From Cryomorphaceae bacterium (GTDB lineage Bacteria > Bacteroidota > Bacteroidia > Flavobacteriales_D > Parvicellaceae): DNA of 64,000 bases. The DNA is taken from positions 372,001-436,000 of the forward strand of contig CAJJBV010000001.1 of assembly GCA_905182525.1 (NCBI GenBank), in the 5' to 3' direction. The position numbers were made by a program, and so were the translations under genes. Numbering within the stretch: the stretch's first letter is position 1; each line of letters starts with the position of its first letter. Positions 48,795 to 56,027 of the stretch are shown here, one piece after another. A model generated the notes under the pieces. That model worked only from the letters and a program-made list of their open reading frames with translations, had not been told where the DNA came from and searched no databases.

Positions 48795-51042
48795 TTAGAA
48801 CCTTAGCTTAAGACCTAAAAAGAAGTTAATTCCAGCTTGATTATAAGCACCAATCATATTATACCTTCCATTATTTGAATCTTCTGTATTTACATAAGGA
48901 TCAGAAGTTGCATAAGAACCAGCTTGAAACCTATATATCCAAGCATTAGAAATATAATTTTGGTTCAATAAGTTTCTCACCCATGAACTTATCACAACTT
49001 CTTTGAATAATTTTGTTTTAAAACAGTAATTAATTCTAAAATCATGGACAAAATAATCATCTAATCTTCCGAATTCACTAGATGTATTATCAAATATTGT
49101 TCTCCAACATATTTACTAACCAAAGCTAAATCTAACTTACCTTTATCACTAGAATTAAATGGGGTGAAAATCAATTGCCCTCCTCCTATTATTGAAGGAG
49201 AAAAAGCAATATTGGTATTTTCATGAGATTCTTCAACTTGAGCTTCTAAGTCCCAATCATCTATAAACTCAGTAAATTCAACAATTTTATTTTGACTTAA
49301 TGTAGAATTAAACCTTAAATTAACTTCTCATTAATCTTTATAGCAGCTGTTAATTCTAATCCTCTTCTAAAACTATTGGGGACATTTATTCTAATTGGCG
49401 AACCTACATCGTTAACATTACCAGTAAGTATTAACTGATTCTTATACTGCATATTATATAAATTAGCAATCAAACTGACTCTAGTTGAGTTATATCGGTA
49501 TCCAAATTCTATATCCAGCATGTTTTCATGAGTTGGTGTATTAATAGATTCAGTAATATCTGTCCTATTTGGCTCTTTATTACCAATTCCAGCAAAACCA
49601 TATAAACTTGAATTTTTATCTACTGTATAGTTGAAACCTACTTTTGGATTGAAAAAATTCATATTTATTGTGTCGTTTACTGAAACATTCCCCTCTTCCA
49701 AACCGGAAAGCTTATAATCAACAAAACGGTATTGTAAATCTAAATAGGCACTAACTTTAGAGTTTAAATTATAATTTAATTTTCCAAAAAAGTTAACATC
49801 AGTCTTAACAGCATCATTATCGTAATACCTATGTCTTATTTGTCCATTACTAGCATGTTGAGCCCATACTACTTCACCATAATGCGCCACCTATATATTG
49901 ATTGGCACCTCCACCTAAAATGAATTGAAAATTATCTGCATTATATTTTGCAGAGTATACAATACCATAGAAATGATTGTCCAACAATTTTCTAGAAATT
50001 ATATCTGAAGTAGATATTTCGAGTGTATCTAATGGAAAAGTATAAACTAATATTATTCAAATTATAATCTGAAAGCTGTCTCATCTTCTTTATAACTTTC
50101 GTAATAACCAATACCCCTAGTATAATGTAGAGAAGCATTTAATTTTAATCTTTTAGACGGTTTATTTGTAAAGTGTAATTGATAATGAGTTTGTTGTAAT
50201 TATCAATCTTATTTTCATAAGTATATGGATTGAAAGTTTTGTTAGTATCCAAAACTTGCAATGGAGTTCCCTCCCATGCCTGGTAAGTTTTTTCATGTCC
50301 AGAGAAAACTACTGCTTGAATGGATGTTTTTTCTCCTAAATAACTTCCAGATAAATAATAAGAATTAAGATCTGAATAAGCTCTGTCAATAAAACCATCT
50401 GAAGTTAACTCTAGACAATCTTCCTTCAAAATTCCATTTTCCGTCAATTAATCCAGTTCCCAGCTTAATGGTATTTTTAAGTGTATTAAAAGAACCATAA
50501 CTATTAGAAATTTCTCCATATGGTTTGGTGGCGTTTATCGTACTTAATGTACTCAAGTTTAAACTTGCCCCAAAAGCCGAAGCTCCAGTGGTAGATGCTC
50601 CTACTCCTCTTTGAATTTGAATATCGTCTGTAGACGAAGAAATATCTGGCATATTTACCCAAAAAACTCCTTGAGATTCAGCATCATTAAACGGAATACC
50701 ATTAATGGTAACATTTACTCTTGTTGCATCAGAACCTCTAACACGAATTCCTGTGTATCCAATACCAGCTCCAGCGTCTGAGGTGGTAACTACAGAAGTA
50801 GCCTGATCTAAAAGAATAGGCAAGTCCACTCCATGATTATTTACTTCAATTTCTTCTTTAGAAATATTCTCGTGAGCAACTGGGCTTTTTTCACCTACTC
50901 TAGTTGTGGTTACTTCAAATTCATCCAGAGTTGTTTTAATGGAATCTGTTTTTGAAGAAGTTGGTAAAAATATATTTGCTTGTCCTTGATAATTTAAAAT
51001 ACCAAAAACACCAATAGTTAAAAATAGATAATTGTATTTCAT
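48795..51042 (-). pseudogene. TonB-dependent receptor controlled by a TPP riboswitch, broken by about seven single-base shifts
   Basis: Outer-membrane active transporter, by its riboswitch probably for thiamine. The first frame (from 51042) carries a signal, a plug domain (IRVRGSDATRVNVTINGIPFNDAE in parts) and QRGVGASTTGASAFG. Reading continues only with shifts: near 50410 (GTTA-ACT, +1), 50180 (an A missing), 50068 (GAGA-CAG, +1), 50035 (TTTT, +1), 49890 (+1), 49325 (-1) and 49095 (-1). The parts add up to a full receptor ending GLKLRF. After correction no nonsense codon remains. Decay or poor base calls cannot be distinguished from sequence alone. Confidence 0.85.
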
Positions 51043-51060
51043 TTTTTTAGGTTAAATGTG

Positions 51061-51077
51061 TCTTACTGGGGGTAAGA
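51061..51077 (-). promoter_or_regulatory. Hairpin between the TPP riboswitch and the receptor start
   Basis: TCTTAC-CCCCA-GTAAGA forms a 6-bp stem 18 nt before the receptor ATG. Its C-rich loop could pair with the five Gs that open the aptamer (51183-51187), making it a candidate expression platform. Confidence 0.4.
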
Positions 51078-51097
51078 AAACACAAGGTTTAAACATT

Positions 51098-51192
51098 TAA
51101 CATCCTTTCGCCAGCATTACCTGGATCAAGTTACATTCTGCACAAAAACAGAAAATGGGTATAATCTCAGCCTTTTACAGCACCCCCTATTG
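51098..51192 (-). promoter_or_regulatory. TPP (thi-box) riboswitch
   Basis: On the minus strand the conserved parts appear in order: GGGGGTGCT (51179-51187), GGCTGAGA (51165-51172), ATACCC pairing back to the first G-run, then TGATCCAGGTAATGCTGGCG and AAAGGATG (51101-51128). This is the thiamine-pyrophosphate aptamer. It lies 56 nt upstream of the TonB receptor gene, and the ligand should lower receptor expression. It starts 25 nt after the stop of the kinase gene, so it acts on the receptor only. Confidence 0.95.
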
Positions 51193-51217
51193 AGTTGATC
51201 AAAAGTATAAATTAATT

Positions 51218-51751
51218 TTACAAATGAATGTTTTGTAAAATGTTTTTTGTTTGAATTAGTCTTTTAGAGCTATTTCCTTCAATAATTTCAAAATCAATAC
51301 CTAATTCCATAATTTTTTTAAGATGAATGTTAAATAATTCTACCCTGTTATTTGGGTTTTCTCTTTGAGAGTCAAATTCCCAGGGGATATTTGGGCTACA
51401 AAGCAAATAAAAGTCTGGTGGGTTTTTAGTTAGACTTTCTTTAATAAAAGAATGACATTTATCATATTTGTATTCACACCAAATTAAAAGAGTTAATAAG
51501 TCTGTATCTGAAATTATAGACAATTCATTTTTACTAGCTATTTCGAGTTCTTTTTCATATAATTTAGCTATTTCTAAAATATCGTTATAGTCATAAGGTC
51601 TATTAATTTGATTAATATAACTTCTAGAAAACTCTGGTAGAAAGCTAAACCCAGTTAAAGATTTTAATTCTTTAAATAAAGTTGTTTTTCCAGAAGATTC
51701 AGCCCCGGTAATTACTATGTTTTTTGTTTTTCTAATGACTTTTTTTTCCAT
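51218..51751 (-). CDS. NadR-like ATPase/kinase of the thiamine-uptake locus
   Basis: A 177-residue P-loop protein resembling the ribosylnicotinamide-kinase domain of NadR (AAA_28). Walker A is TGAESSGKTTL (residues 15-25). The EFSRSYINQINRPYDYNDI segment is the NadR-type lid and substrate region, and ISDTDLLTLLIW follows. It overlaps the PnuC/PnuT-type transporter gene by 37 nt, so it probably phosphorylates the imported molecule. Next to a TPP riboswitch that molecule may be thiamine and not nicotinamide riboside, but this is inference. Confidence 0.75.
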   Translation of the reverse strand: MEKKVIRKTKNIVITGAESSGKTTLFKELKSLTGFSFLPEFSRSYINQINRPYDYNDILEIAKLYEKELEIASKNELSIISDTDLLTLLIWCEYKYDKCHSFIKESLTKNPPDFYLLCSPNIPWEFDSQRENPNNRVELFNIHLKKIMELGIDFEIIEGNSSKRLIQTKNILQNIHL

Positions 51752-52302
51752 TCATAATAACCCATAAAAGCAATAATTATAAATATAGAAAATTGAGCAA
51801 CACTTAAATAGTATTCTTTATATACAAAAAGTGGAATACAAAATATATCTCCAATAATCCAAAGAATCCAGTTCTCTACCCGCTTCCATGCCATAAGCCA
51901 CATTGCAGTAAAGTTTAATGCAGTAATAAATGATTCCATTAAAACAAATTTCCAATCAAAATCTGCTATTTCTATATTAGAAAGGGTCCAGTATATAATA
52001 AAGAATAATAAAACAGTTACTATTGAATAAAGTAAATTTTCTTTTTGAGAACTAAATTTAATCTGAACTTTTTGATTTTCGGAAGGATCTTTTCTTGACC
52101 AATTATACCAACCATAGATATTCATCACCAAAAAAAACAAATTAATAACAGCTTGACCGTAAATTTCACCAACAAAACATAAATATATCCATAGTGAAAC
52201 GCTTAAACTTCCGATTGGATACAATAAAATATTTTCTTTTTTGGCAAACCAAACACTGAGAATTCCAGAAAAAACAGCAATAATTTCAATTATAAAATCC
52301 AT
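51715..52302 (-). CDS. pnuT: PnuC-family vitamin transporter (PnuT-like, thiamine)
   Basis: A 195-residue inner-membrane transporter with seven to eight hydrophobic segments. INLFFLVMNIYGWYNWSRKD has the W-x-x-W motif of the family, which binds the vitamin. PnuC carries nicotinamide riboside, and PnuT variants near thiamine genes carry thiamine. The TPP riboswitch and TonB receptor next door favour PnuT. It is the first gene of the transporter-kinase pair and has no riboswitch of its own. Confidence 0.8.
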   Translation of the reverse strand: MDFIIEIIAVFSGILSVWFAKKENILLYPIGSLSVSLWIYLCFVGEIYGQAVINLFFLVMNIYGWYNWSRKDPSENQKVQIKFSSQKENLLYSIVTVLLFFIIYWTLSNIEIADFDWKFVLMESFITALNFTAMWLMAWKRVENWILWIIGDIFCIPLFVYKEYYLSVAQFSIFIIIAFMGYYEWKKKSLEKQKT

Positions 52303-52370
52303 GATTAGTTTCTAAAAAGCGAATATATAAACATTATCAAAATTTAATATTCAAATTGTTCAATCCTTTA

Positions 52371-52401
52371 TTTGAAATGTTAAACATTTTGTTTAAGTTT
52401 G
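52371..52401 (+). promoter_or_regulatory. Bacteroidota promoter of the pterin/photolyase operon
   Basis: TTTG (52371-52374), a 19 nt spacer and TAAGTTTG (52394-52401) match the consensus exactly. The leader to the first ATG is about 16-20 nt. Confidence 0.7.
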
Positions 52402-52421
52402 GGGCGTAAAGAATAAACAAA

Positions 52422-52832
52422 ATGGAAAAAGTAGCAGTTATACGTAAGGAACATTTTAATGCTGCACATAGATTGCACAACCCAAATTGGACAGATGAAA
52501 AAAATGTTTCTTTTTATGGAAAATGCAATAACCCTAACTACCATGGTCATAATTATGACTTAGAAGTCACTGTAATTGGTGAAGTTGATCAAGAAAGTGG
52601 ATATTTAATTGATATGAAAACATTATCGGATTTGATTAAAGAAGAAGTTCTTAATAAATTTGACCATAAAAATTTAAATCTTGATGTAGTGGATTTTAAA
52701 GAGTTAAACCCCACTGCTGAAAACATAATTAAAGTTATTTACAATAAACTAAGAAAAAAGTTGGAAGATAAATTCGAACTTAAAATTAAACTTTATGAAA
52801 CTGAAAGAAACATTGTTGTATACCCAGCCTGA
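52422..52832 (+). CDS. 6-pyruvoyl-tetrahydropterin synthase family protein, PTPS-II-like
   Basis: A 136-residue zinc enzyme of the PTPS/QueD family. Zinc histidines are in FNAAHRLH and HGHNYDLEV. The catalytic cysteine lies in GKCNNPNYHGH, i.e. C-x5-HGH, the spacing of the mammalian tetrahydrobiopterin enzyme; QueD enzymes have C-x3-HGH. YETERNIVVY near the end has the catalytic glutamate. The next gene encodes GTP cyclohydrolase I (38 nt overlap), which makes its substrate. Annotation pipelines may name it queD, but pterin synthesis fits better here. Confidence 0.88.
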   Translation: MEKVAVIRKEHFNAAHRLHNPNWTDEKNVSFYGKCNNPNYHGHNYDLEVTVIGEVDQESGYLIDMKTLSDLIKEEVLNKFDHKNLNLDVVDFKELNPTAENIIKVIYNKLRKKLEDKFELKIKLYETERNIVVYPA

Positions 52833-53491
52833 AACCTCGTCAGAAAATAATTTTGATATAGTTGGAGATGATCACGTTAGTAATTCTTGTGAAACTCCTA
52901 TTAGAAAAGATGCTTTTGACATCTCTAATGAAAAGAAAAAAGAGATTATTGCAGAACATTTTAAAGTGATTATGGAGACTCTTGGTCTTGACTTAACAGA
53001 TGACTCTTTAAAAGGAACTCCGCACAGAGTGGCCAAAATGTACGTTGAAGAAATATTTTCTGGTCTTGACCCTGCCAATAAGCCAAAAGCTGCTTTATTT
53101 GAAAATAAGTATAAATATAATGAAATGCTTGTAGAAAAAAATATTACTTTTTATTCAAATTGCGAGCATCATTTTGTTCCAATATTTGGAAAAGTACATG
53201 TTGCTTACATGTCTTCTGGAAAAGTTATAGGGCTTTCTAAAATCAATAGAATAGTAGATTATTTTGCAAGACGCCCTCAAGTACAAGAAAGATTAACCAA
53301 TCAAATTGGGAATGATTTAAAAGAAATTTTAGGAACAGAGCGATGTCGCTGTTATCATTGATGCAAAACATCTTTGTGTTTCATCTAGAGGAATAAAAGA
53401 CGACACTTCTACTACTACCACTTCGTATTATTCAGGAAAATTTAAAAATGATTCTACTAAAAAAGAATTTCATCACTATTTAAACTCATGA
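52795..53491 (+). CDS. folE: GTP cyclohydrolase I, frame broken once
   Basis: Converts GTP to dihydroneopterin triphosphate. The core frame has GLDLTDDSLKGTPHRVAKM, FYSNCEHHFVPIFGKVHVAYM (zinc Cys-His) and GLSKINRIVDYFARRPQVQE. It is lost near 53340 (ACA GAGC GAT, one extra base), and the correct ending DVAVIIDAKHLCVSSRGIKD (second zinc cysteine) follows in the other frame to a TGA at 53489-53491. The length is about 232 residues. Its stop overlaps the SRPBCC start (ATGA). It is the second gene of the pterin-photolyase operon. Confidence 0.92.
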
Positions 53492-53970
53492 TTAAATTTA
53501 GTAGCCATTCTGGGATTAACACTTTAAAAGTTAGTCAAGAATTTGATATTACTCTTAACAAGGCTTGGGATTTTTTTTCTAATCCAAAAAACTTAAGTGA
53601 AATAACCCCCTCCAATATGGGATTTAACATTACTTCTGAAATTCCTAATCAAATGTATGTGGGGCAAATTGTTACTTACAGGGTTGCTCCTATTTTGGGG
53701 ATTAAATTAAATTGGGTAACTGAAATAACTCATATTAACAACAAAATGTTTTTTGTGGATGAGCAAAGATTTGGACCATATACAATGTGGCACCACGAGC
53801 ATCTTTTTTTACAAAAAGGAGATAAAGTAGAAATGACAGACAAAGTATCTTTTAAAGTTCCTTTTGGAATATTAGGAAGGATAATGACTCCAATATTTGT
53901 CATTCCTCAACTAAAGAAAATTTTCAATTACAGGTATAAACTATTAGAACAAAAATTTAACAATGGGTAA
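53488..53970 (+). CDS. SRPBCC-family (START-like) protein
   Basis: A 160-residue small-molecule-binding fold protein often annotated as a cell-division inhibitor. LKVSQEFDITLNKAWDFFSNPKNL opens the fold, and GPYTMWHHEHLF and DKVSFKVPFGILG follow. No catalytic residues are visible. It overlaps the SDR gene by 8 nt and sits between folE and the photolyase gene. It could carry a pterin or flavin; this is context only. Confidence 0.75.
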   Translation: MIKFSSHSGINTLKVSQEFDITLNKAWDFFSNPKNLSEITPSNMGFNITSEIPNQMYVGQIVTYRVAPILGIKLNWVTEITHINNKMFFVDEQRFGPYTMWHHEHLFLQKGDKVEMTDKVSFKVPFGILGRIMTPIFVIPQLKKIFNYRYKLLEQKFNNG

Positions 53971-54637
53971 AATATTAATCGTCGGGGGTACTAAAGGTAT
54001 TGGTGAGGAAATTGCACAACTATTAGAAAACAAGGAATGTGTTATTTTTAGTAGAGAATCGCACAATGTCAAATCTAATAACCATACGCACTATCAATTA
54101 GACGTATCTGAAGGTGAATTTCCAGATATTGAAGATATTTCCGCTATTGTTTACTGTCCAGGAACCATAAATTTAAAACCTTTCAGGTCTTTAAAAATAG
54201 AAGATTTTCAGCACGATTTTAATATTAACTTTTTAGGTGCAGTTAAGGTTATTCAACATTACCAAAGGGCTTTATCAAAATCTCCAGATGCTTCCATAGT
54301 TTTATTTAGTACAGTAGCTGTTAAACAAGGAATGACATTTCATGCTTCTATTGCCTCTGCCAAAGGTGCCGTTGAAGGATTAACGAAATCTCTTGCTGCA
54401 GAGTTTGCAGGTAAAATTAGTGTTAATTGTATTGCTCCAACTCTTACCAACACTCCATTAGCTCAAGGTTTTCTAAGAAACGAAGATGCTATCAAAAGAT
54501 CGAATGAAAGGCATCCCAGTAAAAGAATAAATACAGCTTCAGATGTTGCAAAAACTGCAGAATTCTTATTGCAGAACAACAATATAACTGGTCAAATCAT
54601 ACATGTTGACGGAGGAATGTCTTCACTAAAAGTATAA
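53963..54637 (+). CDS. Short-chain dehydrogenase/reductase lacking the catalytic tyrosine
   Basis: A 224-residue Rossmann-fold SDR. The NAD(P) loop is VGGTKGIGEEIA (residues 7-18), DV is near 50, and the catalytic Ser is in IVLFSTVAV. The YxxxK motif reads IxxxK (HASIASAKGAV), so the general-acid tyrosine is isoleucine; the lysine is kept. The C-terminus PTLTNTPLAQGF and HVDGGMSS is normal. A tyrosine-less subgroup next to photolyases exists in other bacteria. It may act as a non-canonical reductase or bind cofactor only. Confidence 0.85.
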   Translation: MGKILIVGGTKGIGEEIAQLLENKECVIFSRESHNVKSNNHTHYQLDVSEGEFPDIEDISAIVYCPGTINLKPFRSLKIEDFQHDFNINFLGAVKVIQHYQRALSKSPDASIVLFSTVAVKQGMTFHASIASAKGAVEGLTKSLAAEFAGKISVNCIAPTLTNTPLAQGFLRNEDAIKRSNERHPSKRINTASDVAKTAEFLLQNNNITGQIIHVDGGMSSLKV

Positions 54638-54639
54638 AA

Positions 54640-55926
54640 ATGACAATATTTTGGTTTAGACGAGATTTAAGATTATTTGACAATACTGGTCTTAATTTAT
54701 CTCTTTTAAAGTCTAAAGATGTACAACCCATATTTATTTTCGATGATGATATTATTGATGAATTGCCAAAAGACGATCCAAGATTAAACTTTATTTACCA
54801 CGAGTTACTTAAAATTAATAAAGAGCTAGTTTCTTACAATAGTTCTTTAAAAATTTTTCATGGAAATCCGTTAGAGATATTTAAACAGCTTTTAAAAGAA
54901 AATCCTGAATTAGAGGTTTATACTAACAGAGATTATGAGCCATATGCAATTGCAAGAGATGAAGAAATAAATCAACTTCTTGTTAAGTATGGGTCAAAAT
55001 TAATCTCATCTAAAGATCAAGTTATATTTGAAAAAGATCAAGTTGTTAAAAACGATGGTCTACCCTACACTGTTTTTACTCCATTTAAAAACAAATGGTT
55101 GGCAAAGTTTAAGGAGGAAGGTTTGCATATAGAACTAAATTTAAAATCTGAAAATTTTAACGACTCGAATCACGAATTTCCGAGTTTAGAAGAAATAGGG
55201 TTAGAAAAGTCTTCAATTAAAGTGCCACCTTTTGGTTTAGAAAAAGTGCATAATTACCAAGAAACTAGAAATTTCCCCTTTCTAGATAGTACTTCTAAAA
55301 TTGGTCCACATTTAAGGTTTGGAACAGTTAGTATAAGAGAAATTGTAAGCAAAGTAAAGGACCTCAACGATACTTATTTAAGTGAGTTAGTATGGAGAGA
55401 GTTCTTTATGCAAATATTGTGGCACTTCCCCAAGGTAGTTCACGAAAACTTTAGAGCAAAATACAATTTTATAAAGTGGCGAAATAACAAAGAAGAATTT
55501 GAAAAATGGTGCAAAGGTGAAACTGGTTATCCATTGGTTGATGCTGGAATGAGAGAACTTAACCAAACTGGTTTCATGCACAACAGAGTGAGAATGGTTA
55601 CTGCTGGTTTTTTGTGCAAACACCTACTTATTGATTGGCGATGGGGAGAAGCTTATTTTGCTAAGAAATTATTAGATTATGAGCTATCTTCCAATAATGG
55701 TAACTGGCAATGGAGCGCTGGAACTGGGTGTGATGCTGCTCCATATTTTAGAGTTTTTAACCCAAGTGAGCAAATCAAAAAATTTGACAAGCAAAATAGC
55801 TATATTAATAAGTGGATTGAAAATTTAAATGAGTTTTCTTACCCCGATCCTATTGTCGAACATTCTTTTGCTAGGAATAGAGCAATAGCTAGTTACAAAG
55901 AGGGTTTAATGAAATTCTCAGTATAA
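54640..55926 (+). CDS. phr: Class I deoxyribodipyrimidine photolyase / cryptochrome
   Basis: Light-driven repair of pyrimidine dimers with FADH- as cofactor. It has 428 residues. The antenna domain begins FWFRRDLRLFDNTGL. The FAD domain has LVWREFFMQILWHFP, GYPLVDAGMRELNQTGFMHNRVRM (about residue 287) and NGNWQWSAGTGCDAAPYFRVFNP. All the usual FAD-site and tryptophan-chain positions are present by eye. It is the last gene of an operon for pterin enzymes, which suggests a pterin as antenna or cofactor. Confidence 0.93.
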   Translation: MTIFWFRRDLRLFDNTGLNLSLLKSKDVQPIFIFDDDIIDELPKDDPRLNFIYHELLKINKELVSYNSSLKIFHGNPLEIFKQLLKENPELEVYTNRDYEPYAIARDEEINQLLVKYGSKLISSKDQVIFEKDQVVKNDGLPYTVFTPFKNKWLAKFKEEGLHIELNLKSENFNDSNHEFPSLEEIGLEKSSIKVPPFGLEKVHNYQETRNFPFLDSTSKIGPHLRFGTVSIREIVSKVKDLNDTYLSELVWREFFMQILWHFPKVVHENFRAKYNFIKWRNNKEEFEKWCKGETGYPLVDAGMRELNQTGFMHNRVRMVTAGFLCKHLLIDWRWGEAYFAKKLLDYELSSNNGNWQWSAGTGCDAAPYFRVFNPSEQIKKFDKQNSYINKWIENLNEFSYPDPIVEHSFARNRAIASYKEGLMKFSV

Positions 55927-56027
55927 GATCAATTTCAAATAGTTGAGTTAATATGCAAGGTATTAAACCTTAATTGTTAATTTAGACATTGTAATTCATT
56001 CACTTTCCTATTGTAATCTTCTTGTAA

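Noticed and set aside
52422-52832. Naming the first gene of the pterin operon queD (queuosine synthesis)
   Set aside because: The cysteine spacing to HGH is that of tetrahydrobiopterin-type PTPS, and no queC, queE or queF lies nearby.
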